Source: Actinocrinis sp046724665 (lineage in GTDB: Bacteria; Actinomycetota; Actinomycetes; Streptomycetales; Catenulisporaceae). Taken from it: DNA of 18,164 nt. The notes under the pieces are model-generated. The model was given only the letters and a program-made list of their open reading frames with translations, made no database searches and was not told the origin of the DNA. Below are positions 7,350-16,311 of the stretch, in pieces (position 1 is the first letter of the stretch; each line of letters begins with the position of its first letter). The DNA lies in the NCBI GenBank assembly GCA_046724665.1, contig JBKOWZ010000279.1:1-18164 (forward strand), read 5' to 3'. Both the position numbers and the translations under genes were made by a program.

Positions 7350-7501
7350 ACGGCCCACACCGGCCCGCTAATCCCAAATCCGGGTTGATACCCCTGCCGT
7401 GGCCGAAGTACGCCTACTTACCCGGTTCCGATGGAGGATTCGGGATCTGCGGATCCGGCGGCGGTGGGTGCGGGTGACTCGGGTGTGTCGATTCGCCTCG
7501 G

Positions 7502-8113
7502 TCAGCGAACCAACCCCCAGCGGAATCCGAGGGCCACCGCGTGTGCGCGGTCTGACGCACCGAGCTTCTTGAACAGGCGCCGCGCGTGCGTCTTGACCGT
7601 GTCCTCGGACAGGAACAGGTCGCGGCCGATCTCCGCGTTGGAGCGGCCGTGGCTCATCCCCTCGAGGACCTGGATCTCACGGGCCGTCAGCGTCGGGGCG
7701 GAGCCGACCTCGGCCGGGCGCAGCCGACGCGGCGCCAGCCGCCAGGTCGGGTCGGCCAGGGCCTGCGAGACGGTGGCGCGCAACTCGGCGCGGGAGGCGT
7801 CCTTGTGCAGGTAGCCGCGGGCGCCCGAGGCGACGGCGAGGGCGACGCCGTCGAGGTCCTCGGCCATGGTCAGCATGATGACCCGGGCGGTCGGATCGGT
7901 CGAGACCAGTCGGCGCACCGTCTCGACGCCGCCGAGGCCGGGCATCCGCACGTCCATCAGAACCAGGTCAACCCGGTCGGCGGTCCACCGGCGCAGCACC
8001 TCCTCGCCGCTGCTCGCCGTGGTGACCCGGTCCACGCCGGGGACCGTGGCCACCGCGCGGCGCAGCGTTTCACGGGCGAGCGGTGAGTCGTCACAGACCA
8101 GGATGGACGTCAT
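7502..8113 (-). CDS. bldM: BldM, orphan response regulator of sporulation
   Basis: The 203-residue protein, the length I recall for Streptomyces BldM, has an N-terminal receiver domain (1-120) and a C-terminal LuxR-type helix-turn-helix (about 140-200; LTAREIQVLEGMSHGRSNAEIG then LSEDTVKTHARRLFKKLGA, each partly quoted). Asp8/Asp9, the phospho-site position Asp54 (LVLMDVRMPG) and Lys104 are visible. In Streptomyces BldM is an atypical regulator that works as a homodimer on some promoters and as a heterodimer with WhiI on others to drive aerial growth and spore formation. ATG 8113 has GGAGG 5 nt upstream; a GTG at 8125 would add four residues. No kinase gene is adjacent. A sigma-BldN-type promoter lies at 8234-8261. 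Confidence 0.96.
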   Translation of the reverse strand: MTSILVCDDSPLARETLRRAVATVPGVDRVTTASSGEEVLRRWTADRVDLVLMDVRMPGLGGVETVRRLVSTDPTARVIMLTMAEDLDGVALAVASGARGYLHKDASRAELRATVSQALADPTWRLAPRRLRPAEVGSAPTLTAREIQVLEGMSHGRSNAEIGRDLFLSEDTVKTHARRLFKKLGASDRAHAVALGFRWGLVR

Positions 8114-8233
8114 TTGTGCCTCCACGCACTGTGGATAACTTGCTGCCAGGCAAGCCGCGGATGTGTACCGAGCGGGCCGGAAACCGGCGGGCGGACCGCC
8201 GGGTGGGGGGGTTCCGGCCCTCTCCGCCCTGAC

Positions 8234-8261
8234 TCAACGATCGTCACCCGAAAGCGTTACG
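8234..8261 (-). promoter_or_regulatory. Sigma-BldN-type promoter of bldM
   Basis: On the minus strand the sequence is CGTAAC (8256-8261), a 16-nt spacer, then CGTTGA (8234-8239). This is identical in both hexamers and in spacing to the sigma-BldN consensus known from the Streptomyces bldMp1 promoter. Transcription would start near 8227, giving a leader of about 115 nt. It implies that the genome encodes a BldN sigma factor elsewhere and that the BldN to BldM cascade is conserved. Confidence 0.9.
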
Positions 8262-8273
8262 CACTATCGGGTG
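8245..8273. promoter_or_regulatory. Nested palindromes centred on the bldM -35 box
   Basis: CACCCGA (8245-8251) and TCGGGTG (8267-8273) are perfect inverted repeats 15 nt apart. Inside them GCGT-T-ACGC (8254-8262) is a second palindrome, and its centre differs by only one base. Both lie over the -35 of the sigma-BldN promoter, so this is a candidate operator. The regulator cannot be named from sequence. Confidence 0.45.
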
Positions 8274-8692
8274 GTCGTTTCGGGACCGCCCCAGCTCAAG
8301 ATCGATTTTTTGGCGAAAGTACGTTCACTCGCTCGGACGTACGGACCGCGCCCGCGCAGCGCCCGCACGACCAGGAGGCGAACTTCGGGTGACCGATTCG
8401 TGACTGACTGTCATCTCAGCTCCAGTTTGGACCCTGGCGTCGGAGTTTGGGAAGGCCTGGCCGACTCGAATCGTGACCGCCGCCCGGCTTTCCGCCGCCC
8501 GAATCGAGTGCTTCGGCGCACGCCACGGGCACGCGAGGGCGCGCGCGAACGAGCCGCTGCGGCCGTCCGTATGGCGACGGGTGCGGCGGCGCCAGAAGGG
8601 CGAACCGACGTTTCCGCTGGTCAGGGCCTCGGGTGATCGGCCATTCGGGCAAGGCGGGCTCGGCCGTTCGTAGGTCAGCGGTACGGCGCTCA

Positions 8693-8801
8693 GTTACCTA
8701 ACAAATACGTGGGTATAGGCCCCGGTACCGAAAACTCCACCCGCACCGGCGAACGCCTTGTCATCACACGTCCAATCAGTGAATGATCTGCCGTGTAGAG
8801 T
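8693..8801 (+). promoter_or_regulatory. Candidate whiD promoter elements
   Basis: Two possibilities are seen. GTTA (8693-8696) with GGGTAT (8711-8716), 14 nt apart, resembles the sigma-B/sigma-F stress and sporulation class (about GTTT-N15-GGGTAT), with one mismatch. TAGAGT (8796-8801) is a good housekeeping -10 without a convincing -35 and would give a leader of about 73 nt. Streptomyces whiD is developmentally regulated, but the sigma factor here is inference. Confidence 0.3.
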
Positions 8802-8880
8802 GACTACGCTCAGCAATCACGCGGTCACGGATGGCACCCGGGTGGCGAGAACGTGGTGAGAACGAGGAGGGACAGCGGCG

Positions 8881-9450
8881 ATGGCGGATTTCTCACGGCT
8901 CCCCGGCCCGAACGCGGACCTTTGGGACTGGCAGCTGCGCGGTCTGTGCCGAGGCAAGGACAGCTCGCTCTTCTTCCATCCCGAGGGCGAGCGCGGGGCG
9001 GCCCGGTCGAGCCGGGAGATCGCGGCGAAGGAGATCTGCATGAACTGCCCGGTGCAGATACCGTGCGCGGACCACGCCCTGAAGGTGAGGGAGCCGTACG
9101 GCGTCTGGGGCGGGATGACCGAGGAGGAACGCGAGGAGCACCACGCGCGGCAGAAGGCGCTCGTGCGGGCTCAAGCGGCTCGGGAGAAGGCGGCGCGGCT
9201 CCGGCAGGAGCAGATGAAGGAGAAGCTGCTGCGGGACAAGGAGTTGGAGAACCAGCGCAAGGCGCGCGCGTTGGCATCCGCGGTCGCGGTCGGGGCGGGG
9301 GCGGGAAACGGCGACCCGGTGACGAAGAAGGACACCGTTGTGAAGGCGGATACCGGAGCGACGGCGCCGAGGAACCCCACGAAGGCGACTGGTCCGGCGA
9401 CGAGGAAGCCATCCTCGCGTAAGAGCAGCAAGACACTGGTCAAGGCATAA
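8881..9450 (+). CDS. whiD: WhiD, WhiB-like iron-sulphur regulator with long basic C-terminal extension
   Basis: A WhiB-family protein expected to bind a [4Fe-4S] cluster and the primary sigma factor, acting in spore maturation. The first ~82 residues closely follow Streptomyces WhiD: PGPNADLWDWQL, the four cluster cysteines at 23, 53, 56 and 62 (C-x29-C-x2-C-x5-C), FFHPEGERG, and the GVWGG turn at 74-78. The start ATG 8881 is preceded by GAGGAGGGA, with GGAGG at 8866-8870. The protein is 189 residues, whereas WhiD is about 112. Residues ~84-131 are a highly charged, probably coiled-coil helix (AREKAARLRQEQMKEKLLRD) and ~132-189 are a Lys/Thr/Pro/Ser-rich low-complexity tail. It diverges from bldM, the neighbour whiD also has in Streptomyces. 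Confidence 0.92.
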   Translation: MADFSRLPGPNADLWDWQLRGLCRGKDSSLFFHPEGERGAARSSREIAAKEICMNCPVQIPCADHALKVREPYGVWGGMTEEEREEHHARQKALVRAQAAREKAARLRQEQMKEKLLRDKELENQRKARALASAVAVGAGAGNGDPVTKKDTVVKADTGATAPRNPTKATGPATRKPSSRKSSKTLVKA

Positions 9451-9462
9451 GCGAGAGCGTAA

Positions 9463-9505
9463 ACAGTCGGGCTCCCGTATCGCGCGGATACGGGAGCCCG
9501 ACTGT
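9463..9505. terminator. Strong bidirectional terminator between whiD and groEL
   Basis: A perfect 19-bp stem: positions 9463-9481 (ACAGTCGGGCTCCCGTATC) pair fully with 9487-9505 around a GCGCG loop. It lies 13 bp after the whiD stop and 56 bp from the groEL stop, between converging genes. No T-tract is needed for actinobacterial terminators of this strength. Confidence 0.92.
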
Positions 9506-9560
9506 GATGTGTTACCGAGTTGACGTATTACCGCGCACTCGCGAAACGCGTCGGCGAACG

Positions 9561-11189
<1,629 letters not shown>

Positions 11190-11243
11190 GGGTGCCAAGC
11201 GTCCCTTCTAAGCCGTGGTTGATGAGACAGCGGCCGGCACGCC

Positions 11244-11305
11244 GAAGGCCGCGCCCCGCCGCCCGTCCGAACGGAGCGGAGCGGGGTCTACGGAACGCGG
11301 CCTTC
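11244..11305 (-). other. Large hairpin between groES and groEL
   Basis: GAAGGCCGCG (11244-11253) is the exact reverse complement of CGCGGCCTTC (11296-11305). The stem continues with CCCCGC (11254-11259) and GCGGGG (11281-11286) after a 9-nt bulge. It could attenuate transcription into groEL or be an mRNA processing/stability site that gives more groES than groEL message. A full terminator is unlikely because groEL has no other clear promoter. Confidence 0.5.
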
Positions 11306-11327
11306 ACGCCCGGCTGCGCGGTACCGC

Positions 11328-11624
11328 CTACTTGGTGACGACGGCCAGCAGGTCCCGCGCCGACAGGACGAGGTACTCCTCGTTGTTGTACTTGACCTCG
11401 GTGCCGCCGTACTTGGAGTACAGGACGACGTCGCCTTCCTTAACGTCGAGCGGCAGGCGCTGGCCGTCCTCGAAGCGGCCCGGGCCGACGGCCAGGACGA
11501 CGCCCTCCTGGGGCTTCTCCTTGGCGGTGTCCGGGATGACCAGGCCGGAAGCGGTGGTCTGCTCGGCGTCCAGCGGCTTGACGACGACGCGGTCCTCAAG
11601 CGGCTTGATGGCAACGGTAGCCAC
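11328..11624 (-). CDS. groES: Co-chaperonin GroES
   Basis: The 10-kDa lid of the GroEL folding chamber, 98 residues. It has IKPLEDRVVVKPLDAEQTTA near the N-terminus, the mobile loop region TTASGLVIPDTAKEKPQEG, the roof segment GPGRFEDGQRLPL, and DVVLYSKYGGTEVKY with NNEEYLVLSARDLLAV at the end. The frame is open far upstream, but GTG 11624 is the natural start: it gives MATVAIKPLEDR and has GGAGAGG ending 8 nt before it. It is first in the operon with groEL. Its promoter region carries two CIRCE operators, so it should be repressed by HrcA and induced by heat or misfolded protein. Confidence 0.97.
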   Translation of the reverse strand: MATVAIKPLEDRVVVKPLDAEQTTASGLVIPDTAKEKPQEGVVLAVGPGRFEDGQRLPLDVKEGDVVLYSKYGGTEVKYNNEEYLVLSARDLLAVVTK

Positions 11625-11738
11625 GGTCGTGACCTCTCCTTCGGAGACATTCACCAGCGGCGGGAACTGGTTCCCGCCGGTTGACTTGGGGCCACCGTCC
11701 ACGCCTGTCGTCGCGGGTGCCAGGGGGACGGAGTGGCA

Positions 11739-11765
11739 TTGGCACACTCTGGGCGAGAGTGCCAA
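11739..11765. promoter_or_regulatory. CIRCE operator 1 (HrcA site), start-site proximal
   Basis: TTGGCACAC, nine bases, then GAGTGCCAA. This is the 9-9-9 CIRCE layout (TTAGCACTC-N9-GAGTGCTAA) in its actinobacterial G/C-shifted form. It covers the predicted groES transcription start, so HrcA bound here would block initiation. Confidence 0.9.
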
Positions 11766-11770
11766 TCGGC

Positions 11771-11800
11771 AGGTTATGACTACGGCTGGCACTCGGTCAA
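11771..11800 (-). promoter_or_regulatory. groES-groEL promoter
   Basis: On the minus strand TTGACC (11795-11800), 18 nt, then TAACCT (11771-11776). The -35 lies inside the spacer of CIRCE 2 and the predicted start, near 11764, lies inside CIRCE 1. The promoter is therefore bracketed by both operators. Confidence 0.65.
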
Positions 11801-11812
11801 CCTGAGTGCCAA
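11786..11812. promoter_or_regulatory. CIRCE operator 2 (HrcA site), over the -35
   Basis: CTGGCACTC, nine bases, then GAGTGCCAA: eight of nine arm positions pair. It starts 47 bp from the start of the first CIRCE and encloses the -35 hexamer of the groES promoter. Confidence 0.92.
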
Positions 11813-11976
11813 ACGGATGGGCCGGCCGTGCCGCCGCAGATCGCGGGGCGGACGCATCTGCCGCACCCGCCTTCGGCGGCGGATAATCATGGACGCACAA
11901 AGACGCACCAGGCAGTAGGGTCTGCGCGGGGTCGCGTACGCCACCTGTGCAAACCTGCTCACGAGGGGATGTGAAG

Positions 11977-12969
11977 GTGTTCGGCATACTCGGCCTCGAT
12001 CCGACGGCGGAGCGTGTCTACCAGGAGCTGGTCACCTCGGGCTCGACCGACGCGACCGACCTGGCCGAACGCTGCGGGTTGTCCGGCACCGAGGTGCGCG
12101 CGGCGCTGGCCCGGCTCGCCGAGCTCGGATTGATCACCAAGCAGGCCGGGGCGCGCGAGCGCTACGCCACCGCGCCGCCGGCCGTGGCGCTGGGGGCACT
12201 GCTCGCCGAGCAGCGTCACGCGCTGTACCGCGCCGAGCTCGGCCTGGCGTCGCTGGCCGAGGCGTACCGCAGCGCGACCGCGGACAACTCGGCCCGTGAC
12301 CTGGTCGAGGTGCTGATCGGGGCGCACGCGGTAAGGCACCGGTTCGAGCAGATCCAGATGGGCGCGAGCAGCGAGCTGCACGTGATGTCGCAGGCCGCGC
12401 ACGAGGTGGTCGCCTCGGGCGAGAGCGTCGCCGAGGGGCAGGCGGTCGATCGCGGTGTGCGTTACCACGTGGTGATCGAGCGCCCGATGCTGGACTTCCC
12501 GGGCGCCTTCGAGGGCCTGACCGCGCACATGAAGCACCAGCAGCTGGTCCGGGTGGTCGAGCGGGTGCCGACCAAGCTGATCATCGCCGACCGCTCGGCG
12601 GCCCTGGTGCCGCTCAGCGACGGGTCGAACCCGGACGGCGGCGAGCCCGCGGCGATGTTCGTACGCGCGCCGGGCCTGATCAGGCTGCTGATCGGGCTGT
12701 ACGAGTCGGTGTGGGAGCGGGCCGTGCCGGTGCGCCTGGTCGAGCCGAACGTGATCGAGCTCGACCAGCCGGAGACCGAGCCTACCGGGCTGGATCTGCG
12801 CATCCTGTCGCTGCTGATGGTCGGGGCGACGGACGCCGCGATAGCGAAGCAGCTCGGCCTGGGCCTGCGCACCGTGCAGCGCCGGGTGGCGCACATGATG
12901 GACCTGGCGAAGGTCAGCACCCGGTTGCAGCTCGGCTGGCAGGCCTGCCGCCGTGGCTGGCTCGCTTAG
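11977..12969 (+). CDS. Transcriptional regulator with TrmB-like N-terminus and LuxR-type C-terminal HTH
   Basis: A 330-residue regulator from GTG 11977, chosen because GAGGGG (11963-11968) ends 8 nt before it; GTG 11971 or 11947 would be longer but worse placed. Residues about 5-65 form a TrmB-like winged helix (LDPTAERVYQELV, then ATDLAERCGLSGTEVRAALARL). The middle is a possible ligand or dimer domain with no motif I can name. The last ~60 residues are a LuxR/GerE-like helix-turn-helix (LDLRILSLLMVGATDAAIA then LGLGLRTVQRRVAHMM). The helices are well formed, so it should bind DNA. This two-HTH layout is common in Streptomyces-type genomes, where most members are uncharacterised. It diverges from groES and is followed closely by the globin; targets are unknown. 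Confidence 0.88.
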   Translation: MFGILGLDPTAERVYQELVTSGSTDATDLAERCGLSGTEVRAALARLAELGLITKQAGARERYATAPPAVALGALLAEQRHALYRAELGLASLAEAYRSATADNSARDLVEVLIGAHAVRHRFEQIQMGASSELHVMSQAAHEVVASGESVAEGQAVDRGVRYHVVIERPMLDFPGAFEGLTAHMKHQQLVRVVERVPTKLIIADRSAALVPLSDGSNPDGGEPAAMFVRAPGLIRLLIGLYESVWERAVPVRLVEPNVIELDQPETEPTGLDLRILSLLMVGATDAAIAKQLGLGLRTVQRRVAHMMDLAKVSTRLQLGWQACRRGWLA

Positions 12970-12997
12970 GGCCGGCGGACCCGGATCACGGCACAGC

Positions 12998-13003
12998 TAC
13001 GAT
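12998..13003 (+). promoter_or_regulatory. Candidate -10 box of a leaderless globin mRNA
   Basis: TACGAT ends seven nt before GTG 13011, the spacing expected for initiation at or next to the start codon. No Shine-Dalgarno sequence is present. The -35 position (about 12975-12980) does not match consensus, and read-through from the upstream regulator gene is an alternative. Confidence 0.4.
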
Positions 13004-13010
13004 TGATCGT

Positions 13011-13412
13011 GTGACGGAGGCGAGAATCCCCGTAGGCGAACAGGAGTCGTTCTACGACCGGGTCGGCGGTGAGCCGACCTTCCGTGCGTTGGTGCACCGG
13101 TTCTACGAAGGCGTCGCCGGGGATCCGCTGCTGCGGCCGCTCTATCCCGAGGAGGATCTGGGGCCGGCCGAGGAGCGGTTGACCCTGTTCATGATCCAGT
13201 ACTGGGGCGGCCCGACGACGTACAGCGACCAGCGCGGCCACCCGAGGCTGCGGATGCGGCACGCGCCGTTCCGGATCGACGAGCAGGCGCGGGACCGCTG
13301 GCTGCACCACATGGGCGAGGCGGTCAGGCAGCTGAAGCTGGATCCGGCCGACGAGGCAGAGCTCTGGCAGTATCTGGAGCGCGCCGCGCAGTTCATGGTC
13401 AACGCGATGTGA
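13011..13412 (+). CDS. glbO: Group II truncated haemoglobin (trHbO/GlbO type)
   Basis: A 133-residue haem protein of the two-over-two globin fold, binding O2 or NO-related ligands. It aligns by eye with Mycobacterium GlbO at a constant offset of nine residues: Tyr32 (B10), Tyr45 (CD1), proximal His84 (F8, in HPRLRMRHAPF) and Trp97 (G8) are all kept, as is QYWGGPTTYSDQRGHPRLRM. Proposed roles in the family are O2 delivery to oxidases and protection against NO or peroxide. The GTG start follows closely on the preceding frame and has no Shine-Dalgarno, suggesting a leaderless message. It converges with a conserved unknown gene. In Mycobacterium the glbO region also carries the thioesterase and ettA relatives seen here, as I recall. 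Confidence 0.95.
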   Translation: MTEARIPVGEQESFYDRVGGEPTFRALVHRFYEGVAGDPLLRPLYPEEDLGPAEERLTLFMIQYWGGPTTYSDQRGHPRLRMRHAPFRIDEQARDRWLHHMGEAVRQLKLDPADEAELWQYLERAAQFMVNAM

Positions 13413-13446
13413 CGAACACCGCTCTGTAGCAAACACCGGTGAACCC

Positions 13447-13462
13447 CGCGCCGTGCGGCGCG
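13447..13462. terminator. Compact hairpin between converging genes
   Basis: CGCGCC (13447-13452), loop GTGC, GGCGCG (13457-13462): a perfect 6-bp all-G/C stem. It ends directly before the stop codon of the minus-strand gene and lies 34 bp after the globin stop. It probably ends the globin transcript and may also serve the other strand. Confidence 0.5.
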
Positions 13463-14143
13463 TCAGCCGTGCACGCGCTCCAGCACGGTGCCGTACGGGG
13501 TGTCGAGCCGCAGCCAGCGGGTGTGCGTGGCGACGCGCGCCGTCTCGTCGCCGCTCTCCGGGCGCGGCCCGAGGAAGCCCATCGTGGCGGCGGCGTGCGC
13601 GGCACGCCAGCGTAGGCCGTGCGGAAGCTCCCGGGTCCAGATCTCCTCGGCGAGCGAGTCGAGCGCGGCCCGGTCGCGGCCGAGCGCGGCGAAGCGGAAG
13701 TCGGCGTTGCCCTGCGCGACCGCTTCGGCCAGGCGCCGCAGCGGGATCTCGCCGAGCGGCTGCCAGCCGGTGCGCGGCGGCAGCAGGCCGGCCCAGGACG
13801 GCCCGCCGAGCAGCGGATCCGGCAGCGCGACGTAGGCTACGGAGGCAGTGCCCGCGCCGCTGCCGCCGCCGTTTACCCGGATCGCGTCTAGCAGACGCCC
13901 CGCACCGACAGTGCGGTCGAACGGCGGCGTGCCCTCTGCGAAGGCGACCGTACGCACCGTGAGGACGGTCACGCCGCGCGACGCCGATCCGTGCAGCGGC
14001 GGGGCGGTGTACGCAGCGGCGACCCGGCCGATCCCGACGAAACGCACCGCGGCCGTCTTGTCGAGAGCGAGCAGCCGCTCCAGGTATACGCCGAGCGCGG
14101 CCGCGTCATCGGTGCTGCCGAACTCGAGCTCGAGCACACTCAT
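13463..14143 (-). CDS. Conserved actinobacterial protein of unknown function
   Basis: A 226-residue protein from ATG 14143; the start overlaps the thioesterase stop by four bases (ATGA, 14140-14143), implying translational coupling. It has no membrane segment or signal peptide. Recognisable patches include LELEFGSTDDAAALGVYLERLL, FVGIGRVAAAYTAPPL and an Arg/Trp-containing C-terminus (LRWRAAHAAATMGFLGPRPE, then WLRLDTPYGTVLERV). I cannot assign a family or reaction. In Mycobacterium tuberculosis a similarly sized unknown gene lies next to the thioesterase/ettA relatives (Rv2474c region, from memory), which suggests a conserved neighbourhood rather than a random frame. The coupling suggests a role linked to the acyl-CoA thioesterase, but that is only inference. 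Confidence 0.8.
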   Translation of the reverse strand: MSVLELEFGSTDDAAALGVYLERLLALDKTAAVRFVGIGRVAAAYTAPPLHGSASRGVTVLTVRTVAFAEGTPPFDRTVGAGRLLDAIRVNGGGSGAGTASVAYVALPDPLLGGPSWAGLLPPRTGWQPLGEIPLRRLAEAVAQGNADFRFAALGRDRAALDSLAEEIWTRELPHGLRWRAAHAAATMGFLGPRPESGDETARVATHTRWLRLDTPYGTVLERVHG

Positions 14144-14598
14144 CGCAGATACGGTTCGAGGTAGCCGCGTTCGTCGGCGGTGAGCCGCCGGGGCCGCTCG
14201 GCGGCCAGGTCGTACGGGACGAGCACCGTCTGCGCGACGGCGTACGTCCACTCGTCGTCCTTGACCTCGTAGGCCACCGTGAACGAGGCGTGGTTGATAC
14301 GGGTCACCCAGGTCTCCACCCGCACCGGCTCAGAGCGGTAAACCAGCGGACGCCGGTAATCGATCTCGTGCCGCGCGACGACCGTGCCGAGGGAGAACTG
14401 CGAGACGCCGACCTGCTGCGCCGTGGTGAACATCCACTCCACGCGCGCCTGCTCCAGATAGCGCAGGAACACGACGTTGTTCACGTGGCCGAAGGAGTCC
14501 ATGTCGGCCCAGCGCAGCGGGCACAGGTACACGTACCTGAGCCCGCTGTCGGTCATCTGCGGGCCGCTGAGCGGCCCGGCCACGTCCGTTCCGGTCAC
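14140..14598 (-). CDS. Hotdog-fold acyl-CoA thioesterase (4HBT/FadM-like)
   Basis: A 152-residue single-domain hotdog protein. The segment LRWADMDSFGHVNNVVFLRYLEQA (residues about 28-51) carries the 4-hydroxybenzoyl-CoA thioesterase signature, with Asp32/Asp34 and GHVNN at 37-41. It is followed by the beta-sheet pattern RHEIDYRRPLVYRSEPVRVE. Such enzymes hydrolyse acyl-CoA thioesters in the cytoplasm; the substrate is not deducible. The GTG start at 14598 lies 4 bp past the ettA stop, and an internal ATG at 14556 is an alternative that would keep the whole domain. It is in an operon with ettA upstream and the unknown gene downstream. Confidence 0.88.
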   Translation of the reverse strand: MTGTDVAGPLSGPQMTDSGLRYVYLCPLRWADMDSFGHVNNVVFLRYLEQARVEWMFTTAQQVGVSQFSLGTVVARHEIDYRRPLVYRSEPVRVETWVTRINHASFTVAYEVKDDEWTYAVAQTVLVPYDLAAERPRRLTADERGYLEPYLR

Positions 14599-14602
14599 CC
14601 GG

Positions 14603-16267
<1,665 letters not shown>

Positions 16268-16273
16268 GGCTAC

Positions 16274-16279
16274 AGTTTA
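16274..16279 (-). promoter_or_regulatory. -10 box for a leaderless ettA mRNA
   Basis: On the minus strand TAAACT ends six nt before the ettA ATG, so transcription would begin at the start codon. The start has no Shine-Dalgarno. The -35 region is G/C-rich and weak, which is usual for actinobacterial leaderless promoters of the TANNNT type. Confidence 0.55.
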
Positions 16280-16311
16280 GGGGCCTTCGACCGGTGTCCC
16301 CGGACGCGGGC

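Larger units (their letters stand above)
8114..8880. other. 767-bp regulatory region between bldM and whiD
   Basis: No coding sequence is credible here: the open frames (for example 8163-8636) are Arg/Ala/Pro-rich and lack homology I can recognise. The left end carries the bldM promoter (8234-8261) with nested palindromes. An imperfect inverted repeat, ACTCGAATCG (8464-8473) with CGAATCGAGT (8500-8509), has one mismatch. The right end from about 8690 is relatively A/T-rich and holds candidate whiD promoters. The length suggests several regulators bind here. Confidence 0.75.
11625..11976. other. 352-bp divergent regulatory region between groES and the LuxR-type regulator
   Basis: The groES side holds the promoter and two CIRCE elements (11739-11812). 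Toward the regulator gene there is a TAGGGT (11916-11921) that could be a -10 box for the plus strand, without a clear -35. No coding sequence is credible. Confidence 0.7.

Noticed and set aside
5803..7350. 515-residue plus-strand frame over guaB
   Set aside because: Composition is typical of an antisense shadow (repeated Arg/His/Asp/Gly) and guaB is unambiguous.
8163..8636. 157-residue open frame in the bldM-whiD gap
   Set aside because: No ribosome-binding site, Arg/Ala-rich random-looking product, and it runs through the bldM promoter.
11328..11987. 219-residue N-terminally extended GroES
   Set aside because: The extension reads through both CIRCE operators and the promoter; the family start is GTG 11624.
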